Assembly (NCBI GenBank): GCA_026125385.1
Contig: JAHCLG010000009.1
Span: forward strand, 1 to 64,000
Direction: 5' to 3'
Length of the DNA stretch: 64,000 bases
From: Legionellales bacterium
GTDB lineage: Bacteria > Pseudomonadota > Gammaproteobacteria > JAHCLG01
Part shown: positions 1 to 8,602 of the stretch, piece after piece
How positions within the stretch are numbered: position 1 is the first letter of the stretch
Layout: every line of letters begins with the position of its first letter
Notes under the pieces: model-generated
Seen by the model: only the letters and a program-made list of their open reading frames with translations
Database searches by the model: none
Told to the model about the DNA's origin: nothing
Translations under genes and position numbers: made by a program

Positions 1-162
1 TCACCTATACATAAAATCCTCATATCCTTAAAATCTCACTCCCTGCTCTTCATTTCTAAACCGATAAAGAATCTTTTAGACCTATTCAGTGGGTGAATGG
101 CAAAATTTGTATCCTAGTCTATGCTTACAATAGATAACAATAAATTAGAAAGTGAGGATGAT
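1..162. other. Leading sequence of the window
   Basis: No gene end or promoter is clear in the first 162 bases. The stretch is AT-rich; the upstream neighbour lies outside the window. Confidence 0.4.
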
Positions 163-2544
163 ATGCATAGCGCCCCAAATACCTCTGAAGTTCCGACTAT
201 CGAGACATTCAATAAAAAGGTTTTTGAGCTGCAACAACAGTATAGTGACACAACACAAGCGCTATTAACCTCAAAAGGCACTCAAAATAGCACCTCATCT
301 AGCACGACTGAGTATACACAAGCTTCCGGATCAAGTAATAAACCTAAACTAGATGATATGTTAGATACATGTACCGCTAAGATCCAAGCTTATAATTTAT
401 TATCAGCCTTGTTGATTATTAAAGCCGATAGCACGATAGCCAAATTTGATACACTTATTTTGGAATACACTAATAAATTAAATAATCAAACTAAGAATTT
501 TACTATTAATGACGCCATTGCACTGAAAAAGGAATGCGTTAAACTTCTCAAAACACAACTCAAGCTCAACAGAACAGAAGCTGAACAGCAATTAATTGCT
601 GCGCGCGATTGTGCGTTGATGTTACAACAAAACAAAGAAATTAGTACTAGGGGTAAATTTATCGGTAATGATACACTCGCGGAAAATAGCAAGTTGCTTA
701 AAATTAGCGAGGACTATTACCAACGCTATTATTATCCAGGTAATGCGGAGTTCGATACTAACCAGAAATGGTTTCAAGCTGCGAATCAAAAAATTTGTGG
801 CAAAAAAATATCTCAACCTGAAAATACCTGGCTTGCAAAGTTTTTTCAAAATCATAAAGAGCTAATAATAAAAAATGGCTTATCTGCCCCACCTTCGGCG
901 CGATGGCTGCCTTTGCCTGCTAACGTTCATAAACACTCGATTGTTTATGAATATAATAACCCAAACTCTTCCAGTAGTTCATCATCCAATAACGTTAATG
1001 ACTCAGTCATCACTCGTCAAGCCGGTACCATTATTCGACTCGGTACACCGGTTTGCTATGAATTACCTAAAGAAATTCAATTCGATCTTGCTGTTGATAT
1101 TTACAAAGAAATTTTTAAAACACAACTCAACTCTGCAATCAAACAATATAAAATGTTATATGGTGATCTTGCTAATGAACAACCCTTTTATGCCAATCAT
1201 ATTAATTTATTATCACCCAATTGGTATGATGGCCATGGGCAAAAAGATAATAATACCCATTTTGTTGAAACTGCGAAACTAGCCTTAGCCGCGGTGCAAA
1301 AAGACTACTCTAGCAATCCAGAAAATTATGTTAACAAAGAAAACGCCACTATCCCTATTTATTTTTTTCACACCAACGATGCCGTTAATCAATTAAACGA
1401 TGTCCGTAGCAATACGGGTTATTTTGTTCATGGGTCGATTATTAATTACGAGATAGATGATGAAGCTATTCATGAAAAACTACTCTCTACGTATAATTCT
1501 TTTTCTACAAAAATTAAATTTTCAGATGACAATGATAATACAAAGCTTACAGAAATTTTAGATTTTATTAAAAATTCAAAAAATATCCTTCCAAAAAATT
1601 ATATGAATTTTTTAAATGAACTTGATAATAAAAAATTTTTATCATCTAATAATACAGCACTTCCAGCAGAATTAAACAGTGAAATTGCCACTCGTTTGCG
1701 AGCATCGGTGCAATTGCGCCGTTTACAAAATGGCGATCCCACTTTTTCACAATTACCTTCCTATCAACGCAGCATTATGCGCGCAGCATTGGCGCAGTTA
1801 GCGCAAGGGCAGCAAAGTTTGAATGCCGTGGGATGTAAAAGCAATCGCGATCGCGCAGCCGTAGTCATTGCGGCTGTAGCCACCCTGTTAGCCGATCCGC
1901 TCGCCATGAGTGATTGGAATAGGCTTAATGATGGAATTATCCAGAATTTAAATCGCGGTCATCATCGCAATGCGATGTCTTATCACGTGGCATTAATCAA
2001 ATTATCCGATGTTCATGCTAATTTTTTACCAGCCGCCAGAGCTGCGGATAAACCATTAAAACAATTTTCTAAAGCTACCAAGAAAAAATATAATCTTGCT
2101 CAGAAACTGGGACTAGGACTTGTTGCCCTCATTGGTGCGTTTACGACGATAGCTTTTGTTTTCATCGCAGTTATTCAGAAAAAACAAAAATCGAAAACTG
2201 CAAAGAATTTGCAAGAATTAAAAAAATCGCAAGAATTAAGCTGGGAGGACGTTTTTGACGAACACGACAAGTTTGAGAAATACGACAAGCTATCAAAAAC
2301 AGATCAGACTTCTCATGCTATTATAAATCAGCAGTTATGCGTAAATAACGATAATAATAAAAGTTCAAGTGTTGAACTAACCAAATCTAACCATAATAAT
2401 AATACGGCTGTTCCTCAACCCAAAGAATATCAACAAAAGGAACCAAATCCTTCTCTAGATCAACATACACAACCAAAAGTTCAGGCCGGAAATACATCTG
2501 ACTTTGAGTATGCGGCATCAAGCCTCAGACTTAGAGGATCTTAA
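163..2544 (+). CDS. Putative phosphoinositide phosphatase-like effector (CX5R motif)
   Basis: A large hydrophilic protein of about 793 aa. I chose the ATG at 163 because GAGG lies at 154-157, five bases upstream; the in-frame ATG at 121 has no ribosome binding site. Around residue 558 it reads VGCKSNRDRA, a Cys-X5-Arg loop (Cys558 to Arg564) closely resembling the CKSxKDR signature of the SopB/IpgD and SidF families of phosphoinositide phosphatases. A single hydrophobic helix follows at about residues 650-672, then a polar, Asn/Gln-rich tail. Low-complexity Ser runs occur near residues 45-60 and 270. This suggests a secreted protein that anchors in a host membrane and dephosphorylates inositol lipids there. 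The motif is seen; the phosphatase activity and secretion are inferred. No neighbour on this strand shares an operon with it. Confidence 0.6.
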   Translation: MHSAPNTSEVPTIETFNKKVFELQQQYSDTTQALLTSKGTQNSTSSSTTEYTQASGSSNKPKLDDMLDTCTAKIQAYNLLSALLIIKADSTIAKFDTLILEYTNKLNNQTKNFTINDAIALKKECVKLLKTQLKLNRTEAEQQLIAARDCALMLQQNKEISTRGKFIGNDTLAENSKLLKISEDYYQRYYYPGNAEFDTNQKWFQAANQKICGKKISQPENTWLAKFFQNHKELIIKNGLSAPPSARWLPLPANVHKHSIVYEYNNPNSSSSSSSNNVNDSVITRQAGTIIRLGTPVCYELPKEIQFDLAVDIYKEIFKTQLNSAIKQYKMLYGDLANEQPFYANHINLLSPNWYDGHGQKDNNTHFVETAKLALAAVQKDYSSNPENYVNKENATIPIYFFHTNDAVNQLNDVRSNTGYFVHGSIINYEIDDEAIHEKLLSTYNSFSTKIKFSDDNDNTKLTEILDFIKNSKNILPKNYMNFLNELDNKKFLSSNNTALPAELNSEIATRLRASVQLRRLQNGDPTFSQLPSYQRSIMRAALAQLAQGQQSLNAVGCKSNRDRAAVVIAAVATLLADPLAMSDWNRLNDGIIQNLNRGHHRNAMSYHVALIKLSDVHANFLPAARAADKPLKQFSKATKKKYNLAQKLGLGLVALIGAFTTIAFVFIAVIQKKQKSKTAKNLQELKKSQELSWEDVFDEHDKFEKYDKLSKTDQTSHAIINQQLCVNNDNNKSSSVELTKSNHNNNTAVPQPKEYQQKEPNPSLDQHTQPKVQAGNTSDFEYAASSLRLRGS

Positions 2545-2576
2545 AGTGCAAGCCGATAAAATAATAGCCATGACCC

Positions 2577-4211
2577 TCAACACGCCACCACCTGCGGTTC
2601 CAAATGCTGTTGGATAATTTCAAATAAATGATTAAACATGGTTTTATCGTAATGCCCGCCGAATAAACAAATTTGTAGCCAATTGCGCTCGGCTAAATAG
2701 CCGCTCTGGTAGCTTAATAAATAGCCTGCCTGCGCGAGCGCATCGCCCACCAATTGACTATTAATATCGGTGGGGAGAGCAAAGGTCAGAACAGCAGGAT
2801 TACGCACCGCGCTAGGCGCAATAATTTGCACGCCGAGGATTTTTAATTGCGCTTCTAACCATTCCGTTAATTCACACAGACGACCTAAGCGTTTCATATA
2901 ATCTTCACTGAATAAAGCTTGTTTTAAAGCACGCATTAAATGCGAAGACGACGTAAAAGGAATACCTTTGTGTTTAATATAAAAATCTAAATCTAAATAG
3001 CGAGGTAAGGGACGGTGTTGCGCGGGTAATTCGCGGTGAAAGATCATGGCTAAGCCTGCATAACTGCATAAACCCTTGCCACTCACACAACTGGCGAGAA
3101 ACACTTCTTCCAAATCCACGCGAATTAATCCTACCGAGCTGATGCAATCAAGCGCTAATTGCAGCTCATATTGACGCGCGATGGATTTTAATAAATCCAA
3201 ATCGTTAATAATACCCGTGGAAGTTTCGCAATGCGTCGCCCACAACCATCCCCAATCATTATGAGCAGATAGGCTTGCTGCAATTTTTTCGTGGGTGAAA
3301 CACTCACCCCACTCAATCTTGCAGACGGAAAAATTTAATTGTAATCGGCGTGCGTGATCGGCAAGCCTATCGCCAAATTCTCCGTTCGATAAAATTAAAC
3401 CACGTCCTGGCAATTGTGCTAACTGGCCGGCCACAATATCGTTAGCCAAAGTGCCCGATCCCATAGCAAATACCAGATCGTCAGCATTCACTAAATGACA
3501 CAATGCGCGTTTACAATCATCCATCATCCGTCGAAAGGAATCGCTACGATGTGAAATACTGGGAGCCACCAACGCCACCCGTACCGCGGGATTCACCATC
3601 ACCGGACCAGGCTGTAAAAGAATTTGCGATTTTTTATGCGTTTCTTGGCGTGATTGATTAAAACGTTCCCGTAACTGGGGAATGCGTTCCAAGCCTTCCT
3701 GCACCCACGCATACATCGGTTGAAATTGTGCGCCCTCAGCACCTAATATTGGGCCAAACGGTTTGAAGGTCATGTGTTCATAGAGTTTTTGCTGACGCGT
3801 TGTCGCTGAAACGACGACAAAATCATAATGATGACAAACATGGATCATCAATTGCATTAATAATTCGTGGGAAATACGGGAAAAACGGTATTGTTGCTTA
3901 ATCACTAATAAGCGAATTTCCACAATTTTTTTATGTTTGGCATTTTTAGGCAAATAGCTATCGAGATTATCCATTTTGAAATCGAGTGAAAATGGACGTT
4001 GATCGCGGAAGGCAACCATGGCAATGACTTGATTATCGCAAATGCCAATTAAATAGCGATTTTCTTCGTGAAATTTATCGATTAATTTGCCTTCGGGATT
4101 GCGTTCGTGCTGCGGAATTTCTTCGACAAATGCGGCGTAGTTCAAACGATGAATTTGTTCAAATTCCCAATCTTCATTCGCAAATTTAAAAATCACTTCT
4201 TTATTTGACAC
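2577..4211 (-). CDS. GNAT acetyltransferase-class V aminotransferase fusion
   Basis: A 544-aa two-domain protein. Residues about 1-170 resemble a GNAT N-acetyltransferase fold, with a VEIRLLVIKQQYR strand-helix that would be the acetyl-CoA-binding core. Residues about 195-540 form a class V PLP-dependent aminotransferase of the serine-pyruvate/phosphonate transaminase type. It opens with LLQPGPVMV and has GSGTLANDI (251-259), HCETSTG (327-333), an Asp355 in LALDCISS that should pair with the pyridine nitrogen, and the probable PLP lysine Lys379 in VSGKGL. The gene follows plsY by 37 bases and is probably co-transcribed with it. The substrates of either half cannot be read from the sequence. 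The fused order suggests that one half makes an amine or amino acid that the other acylates, but this is an inference. Confidence 0.75.
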   Translation of the reverse strand: MSNKEVIFKFANEDWEFEQIHRLNYAAFVEEIPQHERNPEGKLIDKFHEENRYLIGICDNQVIAMVAFRDQRPFSLDFKMDNLDSYLPKNAKHKKIVEIRLLVIKQQYRFSRISHELLMQLMIHVCHHYDFVVVSATTRQQKLYEHMTFKPFGPILGAEGAQFQPMYAWVQEGLERIPQLRERFNQSRQETHKKSQILLQPGPVMVNPAVRVALVAPSISHRSDSFRRMMDDCKRALCHLVNADDLVFAMGSGTLANDIVAGQLAQLPGRGLILSNGEFGDRLADHARRLQLNFSVCKIEWGECFTHEKIAASLSAHNDWGWLWATHCETSTGIINDLDLLKSIARQYELQLALDCISSVGLIRVDLEEVFLASCVSGKGLCSYAGLAMIFHRELPAQHRPLPRYLDLDFYIKHKGIPFTSSSHLMRALKQALFSEDYMKRLGRLCELTEWLEAQLKILGVQIIAPSAVRNPAVLTFALPTDINSQLVGDALAQAGYLLSYQSGYLAERNWLQICLFGGHYDKTMFNHLFEIIQQHLEPQVVAC

Positions 4212-4248
4212 AATACAATTACCTCAGTTCCTTGACTCAACGATAGCT

Positions 4249-4827
4249 TTAATGGGAAGTCGCGCAAGGGTTTTTTTGGATATTCTCCCAATGCGCCAAC
4301 ACTAGCATCCCCACAATCGCGAGTAACATAATATAATGTGCGGGGGTCTGCAATAACAAGACGGAAAAAATGGGTAAAAAAAGTAGGGTAATCAACCCCG
4401 TTAGCTTAAAGCGCAGAGTAATTAAATAAATTAAAACCCCCAACAGACCAAAACATAACATCACCGGAAAATTCCACACCAGTAAGGCGCCTAAGCTTAC
4501 GCCAATACCTTTGCCGCCCTGAAATCGCAAGTGCAGTGGCCAAATATGGCCAGCAATTACCGCCACCACACAGCTTCCCATGCCCCAGTCGGTTAAACCT
4601 AATCCATAGGCGACTGCAATCGCCAGCATTCCTCGTAACATATCAAGCCAAAAAATGACTAACGCCCAGTTTTTTCCCAACACACGGCTCGCATTGCGAG
4701 CACCCAACGTCCCCGTGCCTAGTTGGCGCAAATCCTTTCCTTGTAAAAATTTCACGGCGTAGTAGGCTGTCGAACAACAACCGATGCCATAAGCGCAGAC
4801 AATACCAATCAGAGTATGAATTAACAT
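4249..4827 (-). CDS. plsY: Glycerol-3-phosphate acyltransferase PlsY
   Basis: A 192-aa integral membrane protein of the usual PlsY length with about five hydrophobic helices. PlsY transfers an acyl group from acyl-phosphate to glycerol-3-phosphate, the first step of phospholipid synthesis. The family motifs are present: LGTGTLGARNASRVLGK (phosphate-binding loop, a variant of SGNPGATN) near residue 36, and RFQGGKGIGVSLGALL near residue 103. The first motif departs from the E. coli type, so this may be a paralogue; no second copy lies in the window. It is the first gene of a probable operon with the downstream GNAT-aminotransferase fusion. Confidence 0.85.
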   Translation of the reverse strand: MLIHTLIGIVCAYGIGCCSTAYYAVKFLQGKDLRQLGTGTLGARNASRVLGKNWALVIFWLDMLRGMLAIAVAYGLGLTDWGMGSCVVAVIAGHIWPLHLRFQGGKGIGVSLGALLVWNFPVMLCFGLLGVLIYLITLRFKLTGLITLLFLPIFSVLLLQTPAHYIMLLAIVGMLVLAHWENIQKNPCATSH

Positions 4828-4860
4828 GAATTTTTAATCGACGGTTTTAAATATTGCCGC

Positions 4861-4890
4861 ATTATATACTGCTCTACACTCCTTGCTCAA
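4861..4890 (-). promoter_or_regulatory. Predicted sigma-70 promoter for plsY
   Basis: On the minus strand TTGAGC (4885-4890) and TATAAT (4861-4866) are separated by 18 bases and lie about 35 bases before the plsY start. The hexamers are read directly; activity is inferred. Confidence 0.45.
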
Positions 4891-5206
4891 TCCGCTGCAC
4901 ACGACATTTTATTCAAAACATTACGCAGAACCTATGCAAATTAACCCAAGCTCAGAGATTTTGCGCAAGCTATTGTTTATAACTCGAACGTTTCATCTAG
5001 GATGAACTATACTCAGTTTAAGGAAGGGAAATTTCAAAAGAATTCAATTAATTTCGCTCAACGCGGTATGAAAATGCGCTGAGTGATCAAAGGGAAGAAC
5101 TAGGTTTTCTCCCCCTTTGGCAAGTCCAAGGCTTTGTAACCGAGACAAGCCTCGGGGAATAAAGTCACATCACGCTGATAAGCTAACACGACGCAGGAGC
5201 GCTGAG
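4891..5206. other. Intergenic region upstream of the cyclase gene
   Basis: I see no gene here. It contains a TATACT hexamer near 5010, a possible -10 element for the cyclase gene, and a short hairpin (CCGAG/CTCGG) around 5137-5156 that lacks a T-run and so is not a clear terminator. Confidence 0.4.
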
Positions 5207-7420
5207 GTGTTAATAGCTCGCTTGACCAAAAAAATGTATCCCCTCATCGCGGGAATAATTGTGGTAGTGATTGCTGTGTGGGCGGCGATTACTCCTAACC
5301 CTATCGTGCGTGACGTATTACATCGTTTAGATTATTTAATGTATGATTTACGCGTGCGCCTCACGTTGCCCTCTTCCCCTGCTCCCACGCCCATCGCCAT
5401 TATTGATATTGATGAAAAAAGCTTAAGTCGGGAAGGACGCTGGCCGTGGCCACGTCATAAAATTGCACAATTAATTGAAAATTTGCGTGACTATGGAGCT
5501 ATTGTTATTGCCTTTGACATTATATTCTCTGAAGAGGAACGTAATGTCACAGAAACCATATTAAACAGTAATCAAATTACCGATCAAGAATTACAAAACT
5601 CTCTTAAAAATGTTTCTCAACATTTTGATCATGATAAAAGACTCAGTGATGTAATTGCTAAAAATAATGATATTGTATTAGGGTTTATTTTTCATCATGA
5701 TAAAAAATTTTCGCAGGGGCAATTACCGGAAAGTTTTTTTATTATTGAAAAATTTAATCCTAATCAGTTAATGTTAATTTCATTTCCAGGATATACCAGC
5801 AACATTGCCACCTTACAACAACAAACACTGTTTCATGGATTTCTCACCACCGCACGCGACACCGACGGAGTGATTCGACGTACGCCGCTAGTGATTCGCT
5901 ATGAAAATAAATTATATCCGGCATTAGGATTATCTGCTGCTAAAGCGTATTTGTTAAGCGACGAGATTATCCCTAATTTTATTAAACTTGATGATTATAT
6001 CGGTTTAGAGTCTATTGCCTTAGGCAAACAAATTATTCCCACCGATATTCATGGCCAAGTCATTGTGCCCTATCAAGGCAAACAAGGACGTTACCCCTAT
6101 TACTCTGCCAGTGATGTGTTAGAAAAAAAATTAAAACCACAGGCATTGGAAAATACTTTAGTTTTTATTGGCACCACTTCTTTGGGATTGGGCGACCTCC
6201 ACACCACCCCTGTTGATCCTGTTTATCCTGGCGTAGAAATTCATGCCAACATTGCCAACGGTATTTTACAACAACAATTTCCTTACGAACCCAGTTGGAA
6301 TAAAGGTGCTGAGCTATTAACAATAATAACTTTGGGATTGATATTAACTTTTTTGTTACCATTTTTGGGTCCACTAACGCTATCTTTAGTAGCATTGTTC
6401 AGCGTTGCATTGGTCATTGGTGGTGATCTTTGGCTATGGAATGTTAAACATTGGTTACTTTCAACCAGCATTCCTCTTCTAATGATCGTTACTTTAGCAT
6501 CCCTAAATATGTTATATGGATTTTTATTTGCGAATCGAAAAAGTCGCACGTTGCGCGAAGCTTTCGGACAATACGTACCGCCTGATCATGTAAAACGCAT
6601 TTCTGAAAATCCCTCTGCCTATGGATTTGAAGGAGAATCTCGCGAACTCACCGTATTATTTGCCGATATTCGTAACTTTACCACCATTTCAGAAAATTTA
6701 GCTGCGGCGCAATTACGTCAATTACTTAATAAATATTTTACCCCGATGACGGAAATTATTTTTAATTGTGGTGGTACTATTGATAAATATGTGGGCGATA
6801 TGATTATGGCCTTTTGGGGTGCACCCGTGGAAGATCTCGATCACCGCCAACACGCTTGTCAAGCTGCCTTAGCGATGATTGAAAAATCCAATGAATTAAA
6901 ACCAGAATTTCGCGCACTCAATCTTCCTGAATTTAATATTGGTATTGGTATTAACACCGGGATTATGAATGTAGGTGATATGGGATCGGAATTTCGGCGG
7001 TCTTACACCGTATTGGGCGATGCCGTCAATTTAGGTTCAAGAATTGAGGGTACCACTAAATATTACGGAGTTAAAATCGCAGTTGGCGCTGAAACCCGCA
7101 AAAAATCTCCTGACTATGTCTTTCGGAAATTAGATCGCGTGCTAGTAAAAGGTAAACATACTGCGGTAGAAGTGTTTGAATTAATTTGCCACCAAAACAA
7201 TCTTACTCCAGCAATAAGCGAAGAAATCACGCTCCACGAACAAGCCTTGGAATATTATTTTTCGCAACAATGGCACATGGCTAATGAACTTTTTGAAAAA
7301 CTGAATCAAGATCATCCTCAAAAAATACTTTATCAATTGATGCTCAATCGTATTAATGATTATTTAATTAACCCTCCCCCGCCCAATTGGGACGGGGCTT
7401 ATGAGCGGGGTGAAAAATAA
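5207..7420 (+). CDS. CHASE2-domain class III adenylate/guanylate cyclase
   Basis: About 737 aa from the GTG at 5207, which has AGGAG seven bases upstream; an ATG at 5234 is an alternative. An N-terminal membrane helix (about residues 12-30) is followed by an extracytoplasmic CHASE2 sensor domain (about 35-370, with AIIDIDEKSL and GRWPWPR), three membrane helices (about 370-450) and a class III nucleotide cyclase catalytic domain (about 475-660). Both metal aspartates are present (FADIRNFT, Asp487; KYVGDMIM, Asp531), as are Lys527 and Asp605 of the base-recognition pair, which points to ATP rather than GTP, and the LGDAVNLGSR transition-state Asn/Arg segment. It should sense an unknown periplasmic signal and make cAMP in the cytoplasm. 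It is transcribed alone. Confidence 0.9.
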   Translation: MLIARLTKKMYPLIAGIIVVVIAVWAAITPNPIVRDVLHRLDYLMYDLRVRLTLPSSPAPTPIAIIDIDEKSLSREGRWPWPRHKIAQLIENLRDYGAIVIAFDIIFSEEERNVTETILNSNQITDQELQNSLKNVSQHFDHDKRLSDVIAKNNDIVLGFIFHHDKKFSQGQLPESFFIIEKFNPNQLMLISFPGYTSNIATLQQQTLFHGFLTTARDTDGVIRRTPLVIRYENKLYPALGLSAAKAYLLSDEIIPNFIKLDDYIGLESIALGKQIIPTDIHGQVIVPYQGKQGRYPYYSASDVLEKKLKPQALENTLVFIGTTSLGLGDLHTTPVDPVYPGVEIHANIANGILQQQFPYEPSWNKGAELLTIITLGLILTFLLPFLGPLTLSLVALFSVALVIGGDLWLWNVKHWLLSTSIPLLMIVTLASLNMLYGFLFANRKSRTLREAFGQYVPPDHVKRISENPSAYGFEGESRELTVLFADIRNFTTISENLAAAQLRQLLNKYFTPMTEIIFNCGGTIDKYVGDMIMAFWGAPVEDLDHRQHACQAALAMIEKSNELKPEFRALNLPEFNIGIGINTGIMNVGDMGSEFRRSYTVLGDAVNLGSRIEGTTKYYGVKIAVGAETRKKSPDYVFRKLDRVLVKGKHTAVEVFELICHQNNLTPAISEEITLHEQALEYYFSQQWHMANELFEKLNQDHPQKILYQLMLNRINDYLINPPPPNWDGAYERGEK

Positions 7421-7453
7421 ATAATAACTACTTTCTAGTTTATTCGAGCATCA

Positions 7454-7798
7454 TCACAAATAAACTACTCGCAATTTTCCTTGTTTTTTTCGACTGCTCG
7501 AGCGTTTTATCACAATTTCAACATCTTGATTAAGCAAATTCAAATATCGCACTAAGCGCTCTATCGAAAATGAAGATAATCGCCCACGATTCAATAAGGA
7601 AATTTTAGATTGATCGGCATGAAGAATTTCTGCTGCCTCTGCTTGTTTAAGTTTCTTTCTTTTAAGTAGTTGATTAATTTTAAATGCAAGCTCTGCTTTA
7701 GCTAGCTTTTCTTCAGCATCAGGCATGTCAAGGTCGGCAAAAACATTTTCGGAACCCTGCTCCCAAATTTCGTCGGAATTAATGGATTGGTTTTTCAT
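7454..7798 (-). CDS. HTH antitoxin of a type II toxin-antitoxin pair (XRE family)
   Basis: A 114-aa protein with an XRE-type helix-turn-helix at about residues 42-90 (LKQAEAAEILHADQSKISLLNRG). It belongs to the longer HigA-like antitoxins that follow Gp49-like toxins. Its ATG overlaps the toxin stop by four bases, so translation is probably coupled. It should neutralise the toxin and repress the shared promoter, where two inverted repeats are seen (8168-8203). The C-terminus is strongly basic (SSSRKKQGK). Confidence 0.85.
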   Translation of the reverse strand: MKNQSINSDEIWEQGSENVFADLDMPDAEEKLAKAELAFKINQLLKRKKLKQAEAAEILHADQSKISLLNRGRLSSFSIERLVRYLNLLNQDVEIVIKRSSSRKKQGKLRVVYL

Positions 7799-8145
7799 AA
7801 CTGACCTCTTGCTATTGCATGTGCCGTTTGCAAACGGCGTTTGATAAGTTCAATATCTTCTTTAGGTGTTTTTATTCCATGTTTTGATTTTTTTTGAAAT
7901 ACGTGTAACACATAAATTTTTTTCTCAATTTTAGTAGCATAAATAGCGCGATAAGTATTTTTATTATGGTTACAAATAATTTCTACCACCCCACTAAAAC
8001 CTTTTAATAATTTTGCCTGATCAGGAAAATAGCCTAACTGTGCTTGATATAGACTATAACCGATATCATCTTGAACCTCAGAAGGTAAACTTTTTAAATC
8101 TGTTCGAGATGAGCCTATCCAAATTAGTGGTTGTAGTGTGGTCAT
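7795..8145 (-). CDS. Gp49/HigB-like toxin of the RelE superfamily
   Basis: A 116-aa protein like the phage-derived Gp49-type (COG4679) toxins. The conserved features are WIGSSRTDLKSLP at the start, KGFSGVVEI, the YRAIYAT strand and VLHVFQKKSKHGIKTP near residue 80. Relatives are mRNA interferases that cut ribosome-associated transcripts. It is first in the operon, as is normal for HigBA-type modules, with the antitoxin overlapping its end. The toxin is full length with no frameshift, so the module may be active. Confidence 0.85.
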   Translation of the reverse strand: MTTLQPLIWIGSSRTDLKSLPSEVQDDIGYSLYQAQLGYFPDQAKLLKGFSGVVEIICNHNKNTYRAIYATKIEKKIYVLHVFQKKSKHGIKTPKEDIELIKRRLQTAHAIARGQL

Positions 8146-8164
8146 ATCAAGTTAGCTCCTAGGT

Positions 8165-8203
8165 AGTATAGCCCAAAATTAGGCTATATTCTAGTTTTAG
8201 AAT
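8165..8203 (-). promoter_or_regulatory. Promoter/operator of the toxin-antitoxin operon
   Basis: Two inverted repeats lie just upstream of the toxin gene: ATAGCC-8 bases-GGCTAT (8168-8173 and 8182-8187) and ATTCTA-4 bases-TAGAAT (8188-8193 and 8198-8203). A minus-strand TATACT (8165-8170) overlaps the first. This layout suits autorepression by the HTH antitoxin; binding is inferred. Confidence 0.5.
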
Positions 8204-8243
8204 AAAATTGACGCGGTACTGTCGTTGTTCTGTAATTGTAGTG

Positions 8244-8489
8244 CTAATACTCACTCACAGGTTTAACGGCCCATAAAGAACCATTGCGTTGTTGACGTTG
8301 GTCTTGTAATTGATTTTGCCGCTGCGCTAACCATTGTTGACGTTTGGCTTGCTGCAAATTTTTCGGTAATTGCTGATAACATTGCGTACCTGGAAAACAA
8401 TTTGCTGCTTGTTTTTGTTCGACATAATTCGCACAAGCTACCAATTGAGTTGCTACCACGGCACTTAATACTATATTCCAAATTTTCAT
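8244..8489 (-). CDS. Small predicted lipoprotein
   Basis: An 81-aa protein with a short signal peptide and a lipobox ending LVACAN, giving Cys19 as the lipidated residue. The mature part is short, rich in Gln and Arg (repeated QQ and RQ), with two more cysteines that could form a disulfide. A ribosome binding site (AGGAG) precedes the ATG. I do not recognise a family. It lies alone between the toxin-antitoxin operon and the YejM-like gene. Confidence 0.65.
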   Translation of the reverse strand: MKIWNIVLSAVVATQLVACANYVEQKQAANCFPGTQCYQQLPKNLQQAKRQQWLAQRQNQLQDQRQQRNGSLWAVKPVSEY

Positions 8490-8602
8490 AACTTTTCTCC
8501 TTAAACAGTGTTGCTTGATATTATTAGCGCAAGCTTAGTAAAAATTCAATCGAATAGGAGTTTCGCGCAAGTACAAAACTCCTGTCAAATATTATCCTAG
8601 TT

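Noticed and set aside
875-1282. A 135-aa open frame inside the first large gene
   Set aside because: A shadow of the main gene with no start site or recognisable domain.
5137-5156. Hairpin as a terminator or riboswitch before the cyclase
   Set aside because: The stem is only five pairs with no following T-run, and no conserved aptamer elements are visible.
8263-8481. An alternative frame of similar length inside the small lipoprotein gene
   Set aside because: It lacks a ribosome binding site; the overlapping frame has a signal peptide, lipobox and AGGAG site.
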